Below are positions 1-10,162 of a stretch of DNA of 32,805 bases, piece by piece; within the stretch, counting starts at the first letter, position 1; each line of letters starts with the position of its first letter. This DNA comes from Rhodospirillales bacterium (lineage in GTDB: Bacteria > Pseudomonadota > Alphaproteobacteria > Reyranellales > Reyranellaceae), in NCBI GenBank assembly GCA_009377525.1, contig WHTW01000083.1, positions 1-32,805 on the forward strand. Reading direction: 5' to 3'. The notes under the pieces are model-generated. The model saw only the letters and a list, made by a program, of their open reading frames with translations. It searched no databases and was not told the DNA's origin. A program made the translations under genes and the position numbers.

Positions 1-17
1 GAGACCGCACCAGCACC

Positions 18-42
18 AAAAATGTAGTGCCGACTTTTCGGC
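18..42 (-). terminator. Weak intrinsic terminator
   Basis: On the minus strand a GCCGA/TCGGC stem with a four-base loop is followed, after six bases, by TTTTT. It overlaps the stop codon of the phosphotransferase remnant and probably ended its transcript. The stem is only five base pairs, so efficiency is uncertain. Confidence 0.4.
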
Positions 43-601
43 TAACTCATTGATTTCATTGATGTGGGGTGTCGATTCTGCGCAAGTTGGGTTAGGTTTA
101 GGGCTGTCTTGGCGCGCCCAACGAACTCTTCGATCCTCGAAGGACTCCTGTCGATGGCCCACCGCAGCTTGTCGAAACTCGTCAACAGGAAGAGGCGATC
201 GAGTTCTGGCTTCAGGCGCCGGTGTTTCTCGTCAGAGAGGCCGTAGCCCTGTCGGAAGGCGCTCATTTCTTCGTGATCTCCTAGCCGTTAACGCCCTCGA
301 CGAAGGTCTCGATCATGTACGCGTTGTCGTCGGCTTCGCCCACCGACAGGACTGACGGACCCGGAATACCGAGCGCGGACGACTGCTCGATGCACCACCT
401 TTCCTTTTGATAGTCCTGCAGAGCCCGGCGTCGCTTGTGCTCGTGACTGAGCTTCACGACGACGCGAGCGGCCGTCGTTTCCACCAGGAAGTTCTTGTTG
501 GCGCTGCCTTGGCCAATTGGCTGGATCGAGCGGACCGGCTCTTGCAGAAATGCCGCTGCTACGTCGGATACCACGGCCATGTCTTTCCGGTTCGGCACCA
601 T
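42..601 (-). pseudogene. Aminoglycoside/choline-kinase-type phosphotransferase, internally deleted remnant
   Basis: The first 106 codons (601 down to 281) read as the N-lobe of an APH/choline kinase family protein: a glycine-rich segment IGQGSANKNFLVE, the ATP-binding lysine in RVVVKLS, an acidic helix ending in QKERW, and the hinge YMIETFVEGVNG. The frame then meets TAG. A second frame starting at 266 encodes 74 residues that look like the family's C-terminal helices (GYGLSDEKHRRL, then DKLRWAIDR). The two pieces total about 180 residues, where the family usually has 300-350, and the catalytic HGDxxxxN and DxD segments are absent. I infer an internal deletion plus frameshift. The C-terminal match rests on pattern only. 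The start may be the Met at residue 8. No activity is expected. Confidence 0.6.
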
Positions 602-659
602 GGACCACTATACCGTGGCATCACATAAATGAAGTCCGGCAGACCGAAGTCGCCGGACC

Positions 660-829
660 CGTACAGTTACGCCTTTCCGCCCCAAAGGCGGGACGTCTTA
701 TTAGCTTAAAGACTTGTCGTTAGAAGGTGGCTTCCGGTGGGGCCATGAGGGCACCCACGCGGAAGCCGAAAGGCGTTCGGTTAGAGGGGCCAAAGCTCGA
801 GGCTTTGGCCTACGCCCTTTCCTTTTTTA
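660..829 (+). other. Hairpin-rich intergenic stretch, possible small RNA or structured UTR
   Basis: Several stems lie close together. One is CGCCTTT/AAAGGCG at 670-690. A long interrupted stem at 729-767 pairs GGCTTCCG with CGGAAGCC and GTGGG with CCCAC. A CCGAA/TTCGG stem at 766-780 overlaps the previous 3' arm and so could compete with it. A perfect 9-bp stem GGCCAAAGC/GCTTTGGCC lies at 788-810. On the plus strand the last stem can be enclosed by GAAAGGCGT (768-776) pairing with ACGCCCTTTC (812-821), directly followed by CTTTTTT (822-828), which resembles an intrinsic terminator. On the minus strand the same bases form the 3' region behind the Ala/Lys peptide gene. I recognise no known RNA family, and the transcribed strand is not certain. 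Confidence 0.35.
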
Positions 830-883
830 CTGCTTCTTCTTCTTAGCAGCCTTCTTCTTAGCAGCCTTCTTCTTAGCAGCCAT
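827..883 (-). CDS. 18-residue Ala/Lys-repeat basic peptide
   Basis: An ATG at 883 preceded by AGGAG (6 bases away) opens a short frame encoding MAAKKKAAKKKAAKKKKQ, ended by TAA. The repeat unit AAKKK occurs three times, with GCT-GCT-AAG-AAG-AAG codons repeated almost exactly. The composition resembles the lysine-rich tails of bacterial histone H1-like proteins (HctB/AlgP type), which bind nucleic acid through charge, but there is no folded domain, so this is analogy only. It lies about 80 bp downstream of nrdJ on the same strand and could be read from the same transcript. A good ribosome site and clean reading frame support real translation; the alternative is a low-complexity accident. Confidence 0.55.
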   Translation of the reverse strand: MAAKKKAAKKKAAKKKKQ

Positions 884-961
884 AACTGTCTCCTATGGTT
901 AGCTTTGAGGCACCCAACCGTGGGAACCCCGGGGTACGCGGGTACGCTTCGTCACGCATGC

Positions 962-4648
<3,687 letters not shown>

Positions 4649-4741
4649 CGACGATCCCCCGTGCCCAGTTCCCGTTCGTTCGATGACCCTGTCGGGGTGT
4701 GCTCTGTCACCGACGAGCACGCACATATGGGCACGGAGAGA

Positions 4742-4783
4742 TACTAAATTACAAAATCTTGTGTGCGCAACTACATTTTGTAG
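4742..4783 (-). promoter_or_regulatory. Candidate tandem NrdR boxes and promoter of nrdJ
   Basis: Read on the minus strand, 4764-4749 is acaCAAGATTTTGtaa and 4783-4768 is ctaCAAAATGTAGttg. Both fit the published NrdR-box pattern acaCwAtATaTwGtgt at most core positions, and their centres are roughly two helical turns apart. A -35-like TTGCGC (4770-4765) and -10-like TTAGTA (4747-4742) sit 17 bp apart around the proximal box, as expected for a repressor site. NrdR is the dATP/ATP-sensing repressor of ribonucleotide reductase genes. The rest of the 303-bp divergent gap (4649-4951) shows no gene; it holds the leader of nrdJ and presumably the promoter of the NDUFA12 unit. Confidence 0.5.
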
Positions 4784-4951
4784 ACCTGTGTAGAGATGGT
4801 ACTAGATGATGCAAGCGCGCAACAGGCATCGAACCCGGGTGAATCGCATGTCGACAAACGAAGTGAAGCGCTCATGTGATCGCGTCGCGTTGCGCGTTTT
4901 CAGGCGCGCGCGTACAAGCGGCGCGGTCACTCTCGCAACGTGGTTTCATCA

Positions 4952-5302
4952 ATGACGATCGGCACCTGGCTCTTCACCAAGATGCGCGGCGCGCTCGTCG
5001 GCACCGACGCCGAAGGCAATCGCTACTTTCAGGACAAGCGCATCATCCCCGGTCGTCGGCGCAAGCGCTGGGTGATGTACAACGGTGTTGCCGAAGCCTC
5101 GCGCGTTCCGCCGGACTGGCATGGCTGGCTGCATTACACGACCGATGCGGTTCCTCCGGCTGGCGGCTTGCCGCGCAAGGCGTGGCAGAAGGAGCACGAG
5201 CCCAACCTCACCGGCACCGACCTCGCCTATCGCCCGCCGGGCCATACGCTTTCCGTCGGGGAGAAGCCCAAGCCGCCTTATGAGGCGTGGCGGCCGGGCT
5301 AG
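4952..5302 (+). CDS. NADH:ubiquinone oxidoreductase accessory subunit, NDUFA12 family
   Basis: This 116-residue protein matches the NDUFA12 (17.2 kDa, B17.2) family, a supernumerary complex I subunit found in alphaproteobacteria and mitochondria, where it sits at the peripheral arm on the cytoplasmic face. Family features seen are LVGTDAEGNRYFQDK near the N-terminus, the basic RRRKRWVMYNG segment, the PPDWHGWLHYTTD motif, and a Pro-rich end (YRPPGH, YEAWRPG). The ATG at 4952 is preferred over an in-frame GTG at 4940 because homologues start shortly before TWLFTKMRG. It is the first gene of a plus-strand group and lies divergent to nrdJ. Confidence 0.93.
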   Translation: MTIGTWLFTKMRGALVGTDAEGNRYFQDKRIIPGRRRKRWVMYNGVAEASRVPPDWHGWLHYTTDAVPPAGGLPRKAWQKEHEPNLTGTDLAYRPPGHTLSVGEKPKPPYEAWRPG

Positions 5303-5311
5303 GAGACAGCC

Positions 5312-5767
5312 GTGGGCCGCAATATCGTCGAGACGATCGTGGGTGCGTTGGTCCTGGTGGTGGCCGGCGTGTTCGTCTTCTATGCCTTCGCCAAGTCGGA
5401 CCGCAGCGGGCCGGCTGGCTACGAGATCATCGCCCGCTTCGACCGTATCGACGGGCTGAAGCGCGGCGCCGACGTGACGCTGAGCGGCGTCAAGGTCGGG
5501 GCCGTCACGGGCTTCGACCTCGACCGCAAGACCTACCAGGCGGTCGTGCGCATGATGGTGTCGTCCAATGTCAGCCTGCCGGCCGACACCCACGCCAAGA
5601 TCGTGAGCGAATCGCTGCTGGGCGGCATGGTCGTGGTGCTCGAGCCCGGCGGCGACCCCAAGATGCTGCCGGCCGGCGGCGAGATCCAGATGACCCAGGG
5701 CGCCATTCCTTTGTCGGAATTGATCGCCAAGTTCATGTTCGGCGGCACGAGCTCGGGATCGAAATGA
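5312..5767 (+). CDS. mlaD: Outer-membrane lipid asymmetry protein MlaD (MCE domain)
   Basis: MlaD is the periplasmic, inner-membrane-anchored MCE-domain subunit of the MlaFEDB ABC complex that moves phospholipids between outer and inner membranes. The 151-residue product has one N-terminal transmembrane helix (about residues 7-27, IVGALVLVVAGVFVFYAFA). An MCE domain follows, with FDRIDGLKRGADVTLSGVKVG and the SLLGGMVVVLEPG segment, and then a short C-terminal helix. It starts at GTG 5312 with AGGAG eight bases before it, 9 bp after the NDUFA12 gene. The mlaE, mlaF and mlaC genes are not in the window, so this mlaD stands apart from the rest of the system, as is common in alphaproteobacteria. 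Confidence 0.93.
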   Translation: MGRNIVETIVGALVLVVAGVFVFYAFAKSDRSGPAGYEIIARFDRIDGLKRGADVTLSGVKVGAVTGFDLDRKTYQAVVRMMVSSNVSLPADTHAKIVSESLLGGMVVVLEPGGDPKMLPAGGEIQMTQGAIPLSELIAKFMFGGTSSGSK

Positions 5768-6012
5768 TGAACGCACGTATCAAGGCTACGACGGCCTCCA
5801 AGGCGACGACGGTCTGGCGTCAACACGACGGCAAGCCGGTGTCCTGCCTCGAAAAGATCAAAGTGCTGAACCAGAACATCCAGGAAATCGAAACCCTCTG
5901 CGCCGACGCGCTGGAGGACGGAGTCCTGATGGGATGCGACGCCGACCAGATCAAGGCCGCCCTGCACGAGCTGATCGACGGGCTCAAGGCGCCCCACGCC
6001 GCCAAGAAGTAG
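5764..6012 (+). CDS. Conserved-looking 82-residue small protein, function unknown
   Basis: The ATG at 5764 overlaps the mlaD stop codon (ATGA), so translation is probably coupled to mlaD. The protein is soluble, with no signal peptide or membrane segment. It has a short basic N-terminus (residues 1-20) followed by SCLEKIKVLNQNIQEIE and CADALEDGVLMGCDADQIK, which should form two or three amphipathic helices, and a Lys-rich end. It contains three cysteines. From memory, similar small proteins occur at this place in other alphaproteobacteria, but I cannot name a family. Its position between a lipid-transport gene and the DUF2155 gene is the only functional hint. Confident that it is a gene; role unknown. 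Confidence 0.8.
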   Translation: MMNARIKATTASKATTVWRQHDGKPVSCLEKIKVLNQNIQEIETLCADALEDGVLMGCDADQIKAALHELIDGLKAPHAAKK

Positions 6013-6014
6013 GC

Positions 6015-6458
6015 GTGCGTCTTCCGCTTCTACTGGCCGCGTTCGCGATGTTCGCCGGCACCGCCGCGGCGCAAGCGCCGTCGGAACCACCACGCACAGC
6101 CAACGTCAACCTGCGGCCGATCCCCGACGGGCCAGGCAAGCGCGTTGCCGAGCTGCAGGGGCTCGATAAGGTGACGGCGCGCACCCAGCGCTTCTATGCG
6201 CCGGTCGGCGAGGCGACGCGTTTCGGGACGCTGTCGATCACTGTCGGCGACTGCCTGGTCAACGTGCCGGAGGCGCCGCCGGAATCGGTGGCCTACCTCA
6301 CCATCGTCGACAACAAGCCGGGACAGGCGGCTGAGAAGCTGTTCGCTGGCTGGATGTTCGCCTCGACGCCGTCATTGTCGGCGCTCGACCACGGCGTCTA
6401 CGACGTGCGGGTGTTGTCCTGCACGATGGCGCAGGGATCCTCGCCCAGCTCGCGCTGA
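6015..6458 (+). CDS. DUF2155 domain exported protein
   Basis: The 147-residue product begins at GTG 6015, two bases after the previous stop, with a Sec signal peptide (RLPLLLAAFAMFAGTAAAQA), so it is periplasmic or envelope-bound. The mature part shows the DUF2155 pattern: LQGLDKVTARTQRFYAPVGE, a GDCLVNVPEAPPES segment, the FAGWMFASTPSLSALDH block and YDVRVLSC. Two conserved cysteines (in GDC and LSC) could form a disulphide. The molecular function is unknown; the family is largely alphaproteobacterial and usually sits in this neighbourhood. Its last 61 bases overlap the 3' end of aat on the opposite strand. Confidence 0.88.
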   Translation: MRLPLLLAAFAMFAGTAAAQAPSEPPRTANVNLRPIPDGPGKRVAELQGLDKVTARTQRFYAPVGEATRFGTLSITVGDCLVNVPEAPPESVAYLTIVDNKPGQAAEKLFAGWMFASTPSLSALDHGVYDVRVLSCTMAQGSSPSSR

Positions 6459-7042
6459 AAGGTCGCTGTCTCGTCGATGGCGTCGGCCAGCAGGCCGCGG
6501 AATTCCTCGCGTGGGATTTCGATGGCGCCGAAGCTCCTGAGATGCTCGGTCATGAACTGGCAGTCGAGTAGCCGGAAGCCACCCTTGATCAGCCGCGCCA
6601 CCAGATGGACCAGCGCCACCTTGGAGGCGTCGCGCTCGCGGCTGAACATGCTCTCGCCAAAGAATACAGCACCGATCGACACGCCGTAGAGGCCACCGAC
6701 CAGCCGGCCGCCCGCGCGGCATTCGACGCTGTGGGCATGGCCACGCCGATGCAGCTCGGTATAGAGGTCGACGATCGGTTCGTTGATCCAGCTCTCGGGA
6801 TGGCCAGGCCGCGGCTCGGCGCAGGCGCGCACGGTGTCGGCGAAGGCGGTGTCGGCCGAAACCTCGAAGCGGCCGGCGCGGATGGTGCGCTTCAGCCGCT
6901 GCGGCAGGTGGAAGTCGTCGAGCGGCAGCACGGCGCGCAGCCGGGGATCGAGCCAGTAGAGCTTGGGATCGTCCCGCCGCTCGCCCATGGGGAAGACGCC
7001 GATGCGGTAGGCCTGCAGCAGGAGTTCGGGCGTGATCTCCAT
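6398..7042 (-). CDS. aat: Leucyl/phenylalanyl-tRNA--protein transferase
   Basis: Aat transfers Leu or Phe from aminoacyl-tRNA to proteins with N-terminal Arg or Lys, marking them for ClpS/ClpAP degradation (N-end rule). The 214-residue product has the family's N-terminal ITPELLLQAYRIGVFPMGE, then YWLDPRLRAVLPLDDFHLP, the ESWINEPIVDLYTELHRRG block, GGLYGVSIGAVFFGESMFS, and LLDCQFMTEHLRSFGA. Length and motifs are complete. It converges with the DUF2155 gene and overlaps it tail-to-tail. Upstream it is separated from accC by a large inverted repeat. Confidence 0.96.
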   Translation of the reverse strand: MEITPELLLQAYRIGVFPMGERRDDPKLYWLDPRLRAVLPLDDFHLPQRLKRTIRAGRFEVSADTAFADTVRACAEPRPGHPESWINEPIVDLYTELHRRGHAHSVECRAGGRLVGGLYGVSIGAVFFGESMFSRERDASKVALVHLVARLIKGGFRLLDCQFMTEHLRSFGAIEIPREEFRGLLADAIDETATFQRELGEDPCAIVQDNTRTS

Positions 7043-7060
7043 CTCAAGGTCAACCGACGA

Positions 7061-7169
7061 ACCTCACCCTGAGGAGCGGTCCGCAGGACCGCGTCTCGAA
7101 GGGTGGGCCACAGTCATGGTATTGCTCACCCTTCGAGACGCGCGCTGCGCGCGCTCCTCAAGGTGAGGT
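7061..7169. repeat. Long imperfect inverted repeat with internal hairpins
   Basis: The left arm (7061-7107) and right arm (about 7125-7169) are reverse complements over roughly 45 bases, sharing ACCTCACC, TGAGGAGCG and CGTCTCGAAGGGTG. Each arm carries its own small hairpin at the same place: GCGGTCC/GGACCGC on the left and GCGCGC/GCGCGC on the right. The sequences differ, but the pairing is kept. It lies between aat and accC on the minus strand. It looks like a REP/BIME-type element, and may also end or stabilise the accC transcript. Confidence 0.85.
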
Positions 7170-7199
7170 GTTCTTTGATCCGCCATGCCGGAACTTACT

Positions 7200-8543
<1,344 letters not shown>

Positions 8544-8551
8544 CGTCGTTC

Positions 8552-9007
8552 CTATTCGACGATCATCAGCGGTTCGCCGAACTCCACCGGGTGGGCATTG
8601 GCGACCAGAATCTGCATGACCGTTCCCGCCTTGGGCGCCTTGATCGGATTGAAGGTCTTCATCGCTTCGATGATCAGGAGGGTCTGGCCGGCCGTCACCT
8701 TGTCGCCGACCGCCACGAAGTTGGGCTTGCCGGGTTCCGGCGCCAGATAGGCGGTGCCGACCATCGGTGACTTTACGGCGCCGGGATGCTTCCCGAGATC
8801 CGCGTCCCCGGCCAGTGCGGCAGCCGGAGCCGCGGCGGCGGGAGCAGCGGCAGCGACCGGGACGGCTGCCGGCGCTGCCACGACAGCCTGACGCGCAACG
8901 CGGATACGCTTGTCGCCATCGGCCAGCTCGATCTCGCCGAGGTGGGTTTCGTGGAGGAGCTGCGCCAGCTTGCGGACGAACTCGGTATCCATCTCGAACT
9001 TTGCCAT
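8552..9007 (-). CDS. accB: Biotin carboxyl carrier protein of acetyl-CoA carboxylase
   Basis: The 151-residue product has an N-terminal helix region (FVRKLAQLLHETHLGEIEL), an Ala/Pro-rich flexible linker (about residues 43-70) and a C-terminal biotinyl domain. The biotin-accepting lysine is K117 in EAMKTFNPIKAP; Thr-Phe replaces the Met-Met of the enterobacterial EAMKMMN form. The thumb region typical of AccB is present as YLAPEPGKPNFVAVGD. BirA biotinylates this protein, and it shuttles carboxyl groups from AccC to the AccAD transferase. It lies between aroQ and accC in one minus-strand operon. Confidence 0.97.
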   Translation of the reverse strand: MAKFEMDTEFVRKLAQLLHETHLGEIELADGDKRIRVARQAVVAAPAAVPVAAAAPAAAAPAAALAGDADLGKHPGAVKSPMVGTAYLAPEPGKPNFVAVGDKVTAGQTLLIIEAMKTFNPIKAPKAGTVMQILVANAHPVEFGEPLMIVE

Positions 9008-9031
9008 GGACGAACGCTCCGCGGTGTTTTG

Positions 9032-9502
9032 TCAGCGCGCCAGCAGGCGCGACAGGGCCTGAAGGGCCAGAAGATAGCCGTGGCTGCCCAGCCCCGCGAT
9101 CACGCCGACCGCGGCCGGGCTGATATAGGAGTGATGGCGGAAGCTTTCACGCTTGTAGATGTTGGACAGGTGCACCTCGACCACCGGCAGTTCGGCGGCG
9201 TTCAGAGCATCGAGGAGGGCGACCGAGGTGTGGGTATAGGCGCCGGCATTGATGACGATGCCGGAATTGGCCTCGCGCGCCGCCTGGATGCGGTCGACCA
9301 GCGCGCCCTCGTGGTTGCTCTGGGCAAACTCGATTTTTATCCCCAGGCGGTCGGCCTCGGCGCGGCAGGCCTTCTCGACGTCGGCGAGTGTCTCGCGTCC
9401 GTAGATCTCGGGCTGCCGCTTGCCCAGCATGTTGAGATTGGGCCCGTTTAGCACCAGCACCGGCTTTCCAGCCGGCGGGCGCCGGGCGGCCTTTGCGGCC
9501 AA
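9032..9502 (-). CDS. aroQ: Type II 3-dehydroquinate dehydratase
   Basis: AroQ converts 3-dehydroquinate to 3-dehydroshikimate in the shikimate pathway. Seen are VLVLNGPNLNMLGKR, the active-site Tyr in PEIYGRETL, FAQSNHEGALVDRI, the catalytic-region NAGAYTHTSVAL and the substrate-binding VEVHLSNIYKRESFRHHSY. The frame is open to a GTG at 9559, but I prefer TTG at 9502, which follows GGGGAGG at good spacing and gives 156 residues, close to the family norm of about 150. It heads the aroQ-accB-accC operon; the pairing with accB/accC is common in proteobacteria. Confidence 0.94.
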   Translation of the reverse strand: MAAKAARRPPAGKPVLVLNGPNLNMLGKRQPEIYGRETLADVEKACRAEADRLGIKIEFAQSNHEGALVDRIQAAREANSGIVINAGAYTHTSVALLDALNAAELPVVEVHLSNIYKRESFRHHSYISPAAVGVIAGLGSHGYLLALQALSRLLAR

Positions 9503-9587
9503 ATGCTGCCTCCCCGTCCTTAAAGTGCCGGGCCTTATAGCATGGCGAATCCGAGCCACAAGGCAGCCCCGCCGGCGCTTTTCATGC

Positions 9588-9646
9588 TCTTCCGGACCGC
9601 GCGCCTCATGAATAATGAGCGCGCGGGACGCGCGCGGTCCGGAAGA
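9588..9646. repeat. Palindromic repeat, TCTTCCGGACCGC family, copy 1
   Basis: The outer arms TCTTCCGGACCGCGCGC (9588-9604) and its exact complement (9630-9646) enclose an inner CTCAT/ATGAG stem flanked by CGCGC. The result is a long cruciform or hairpin between the marR stop codon and the aroQ leader. Related copies lie at 15684 and 32751. It may also act as terminator of the minus-strand marR gene. Confidence 0.85.
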
Positions 9647-9648
9647 CG

Positions 9649-10110
9649 CTAACCGGCCTGCCGTATGCCCTTGGCATGGGCAAAAAGCCGCTCTGTCAGT
9701 GCATCGAAGCTGCGTCTTTCCTCGGCGGTCAGCACCTTATAGAGGCGCTCCTCGTAGCCGAGCGCGATCGGCACGATGCGGGCGTGCATGGCCCGGCCGC
9801 GGGCGCTCAGCCGGAGCGAGGCGCGGCGACGGTCGGCACGGTCGGTGGCCCGTTCGACCAGGCCGCGCTTCCTCAGGCCGGCCACGGCCCGGCTCACCGC
9901 CACCTTGTCCATGACGATGCGCTGCCCCACATCGGAGGCGGTGAGTGGCGCGAAGCGGCCGAGCGCCGCCATCACCCGCCACTGCGTCACCGTGAGGCCG
10001 AAGGGGTCGGCGTACAGGTCGTGCAGGGATTCCGACACGATCTGGGCCAGAATCGACAGCCGGTAGGGAAGAAAATTCTCCAGTTCGAGGGCTTGCGAAG
10101 GGCAGGGCAT
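9649..10110 (-). CDS. MarR-family regulator, probable repressor of tyrosine catabolism
   Basis: The 153-residue protein has the MarR winged-helix layout. An N-terminal dimerisation helix (LENFLPYRLSILAQIVSES) is followed by the DNA-binding domain, with GLTVTQWRVMAALG, LTASDVGQRIVMDKVAVSRAVAGLRKRGLV and the wing ERATDRADRRRASLRL, then C-terminal dimer helices. The frame extends upstream to 10320, but the ATG at 10110 gives a normal MarR length and keeps the start outside hppD. It is divergent from hppD with only 52 bp between starts. A MarR-type operator in that gap would let it repress both directions, lifted by an aromatic intermediate such as homogentisate or 4-hydroxyphenylpyruvate (inferred). 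Confidence 0.9.
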   Translation of the reverse strand: MPCPSQALELENFLPYRLSILAQIVSESLHDLYADPFGLTVTQWRVMAALGRFAPLTASDVGQRIVMDKVAVSRAVAGLRKRGLVERATDRADRRRASLRLSARGRAMHARIVPIALGYEERLYKVLTAEERRSFDALTERLFAHAKGIRQAG

Positions 10111-10112
10111 AA

Positions 10113-10130
10113 TAGTTACATTTGAAACTA
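10113..10130. promoter_or_regulatory. MarR-type operator between marR and hppD
   Basis: TAGTTACATTTGAAACTA is an 18-bp inverted repeat with seven of nine base pairs symmetric, the shape and size bound by MarR dimers. It begins 2 bp upstream of the marR start codon, and it contains TTGAAA (10122-10127), a possible -35 for hppD with TCAATT 17 bp on. Binding would block both promoters. The sequence resembles operators of MarR-type tyrosine-degradation regulators in other proteobacteria (from memory). Confidence 0.7.
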
Positions 10131-10162
10131 ATTCAGGATCCGGGTCAATTCGGGAGGTCGAC

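Noticed and set aside
4649..4726. 26-residue N-terminal extension of NrdJ
   Set aside because: Family members start at MRFERR, and the extension would overlap the likely leader and has no good ribosome site.
4820..4850. GGGTTCGATGCC on the minus strand, resembling a tRNA T-arm
   Set aside because: The flanking bases do not pair into a T-stem, and no anticodon or acceptor arms are present.
9503..9559. N-terminal extension of AroQ from GTG 9559
   Set aside because: The extra 19 residues are basic and unlike any AroQ start, while the TTG at 9502 has a much better ribosome site. It is kept only as an alternative.
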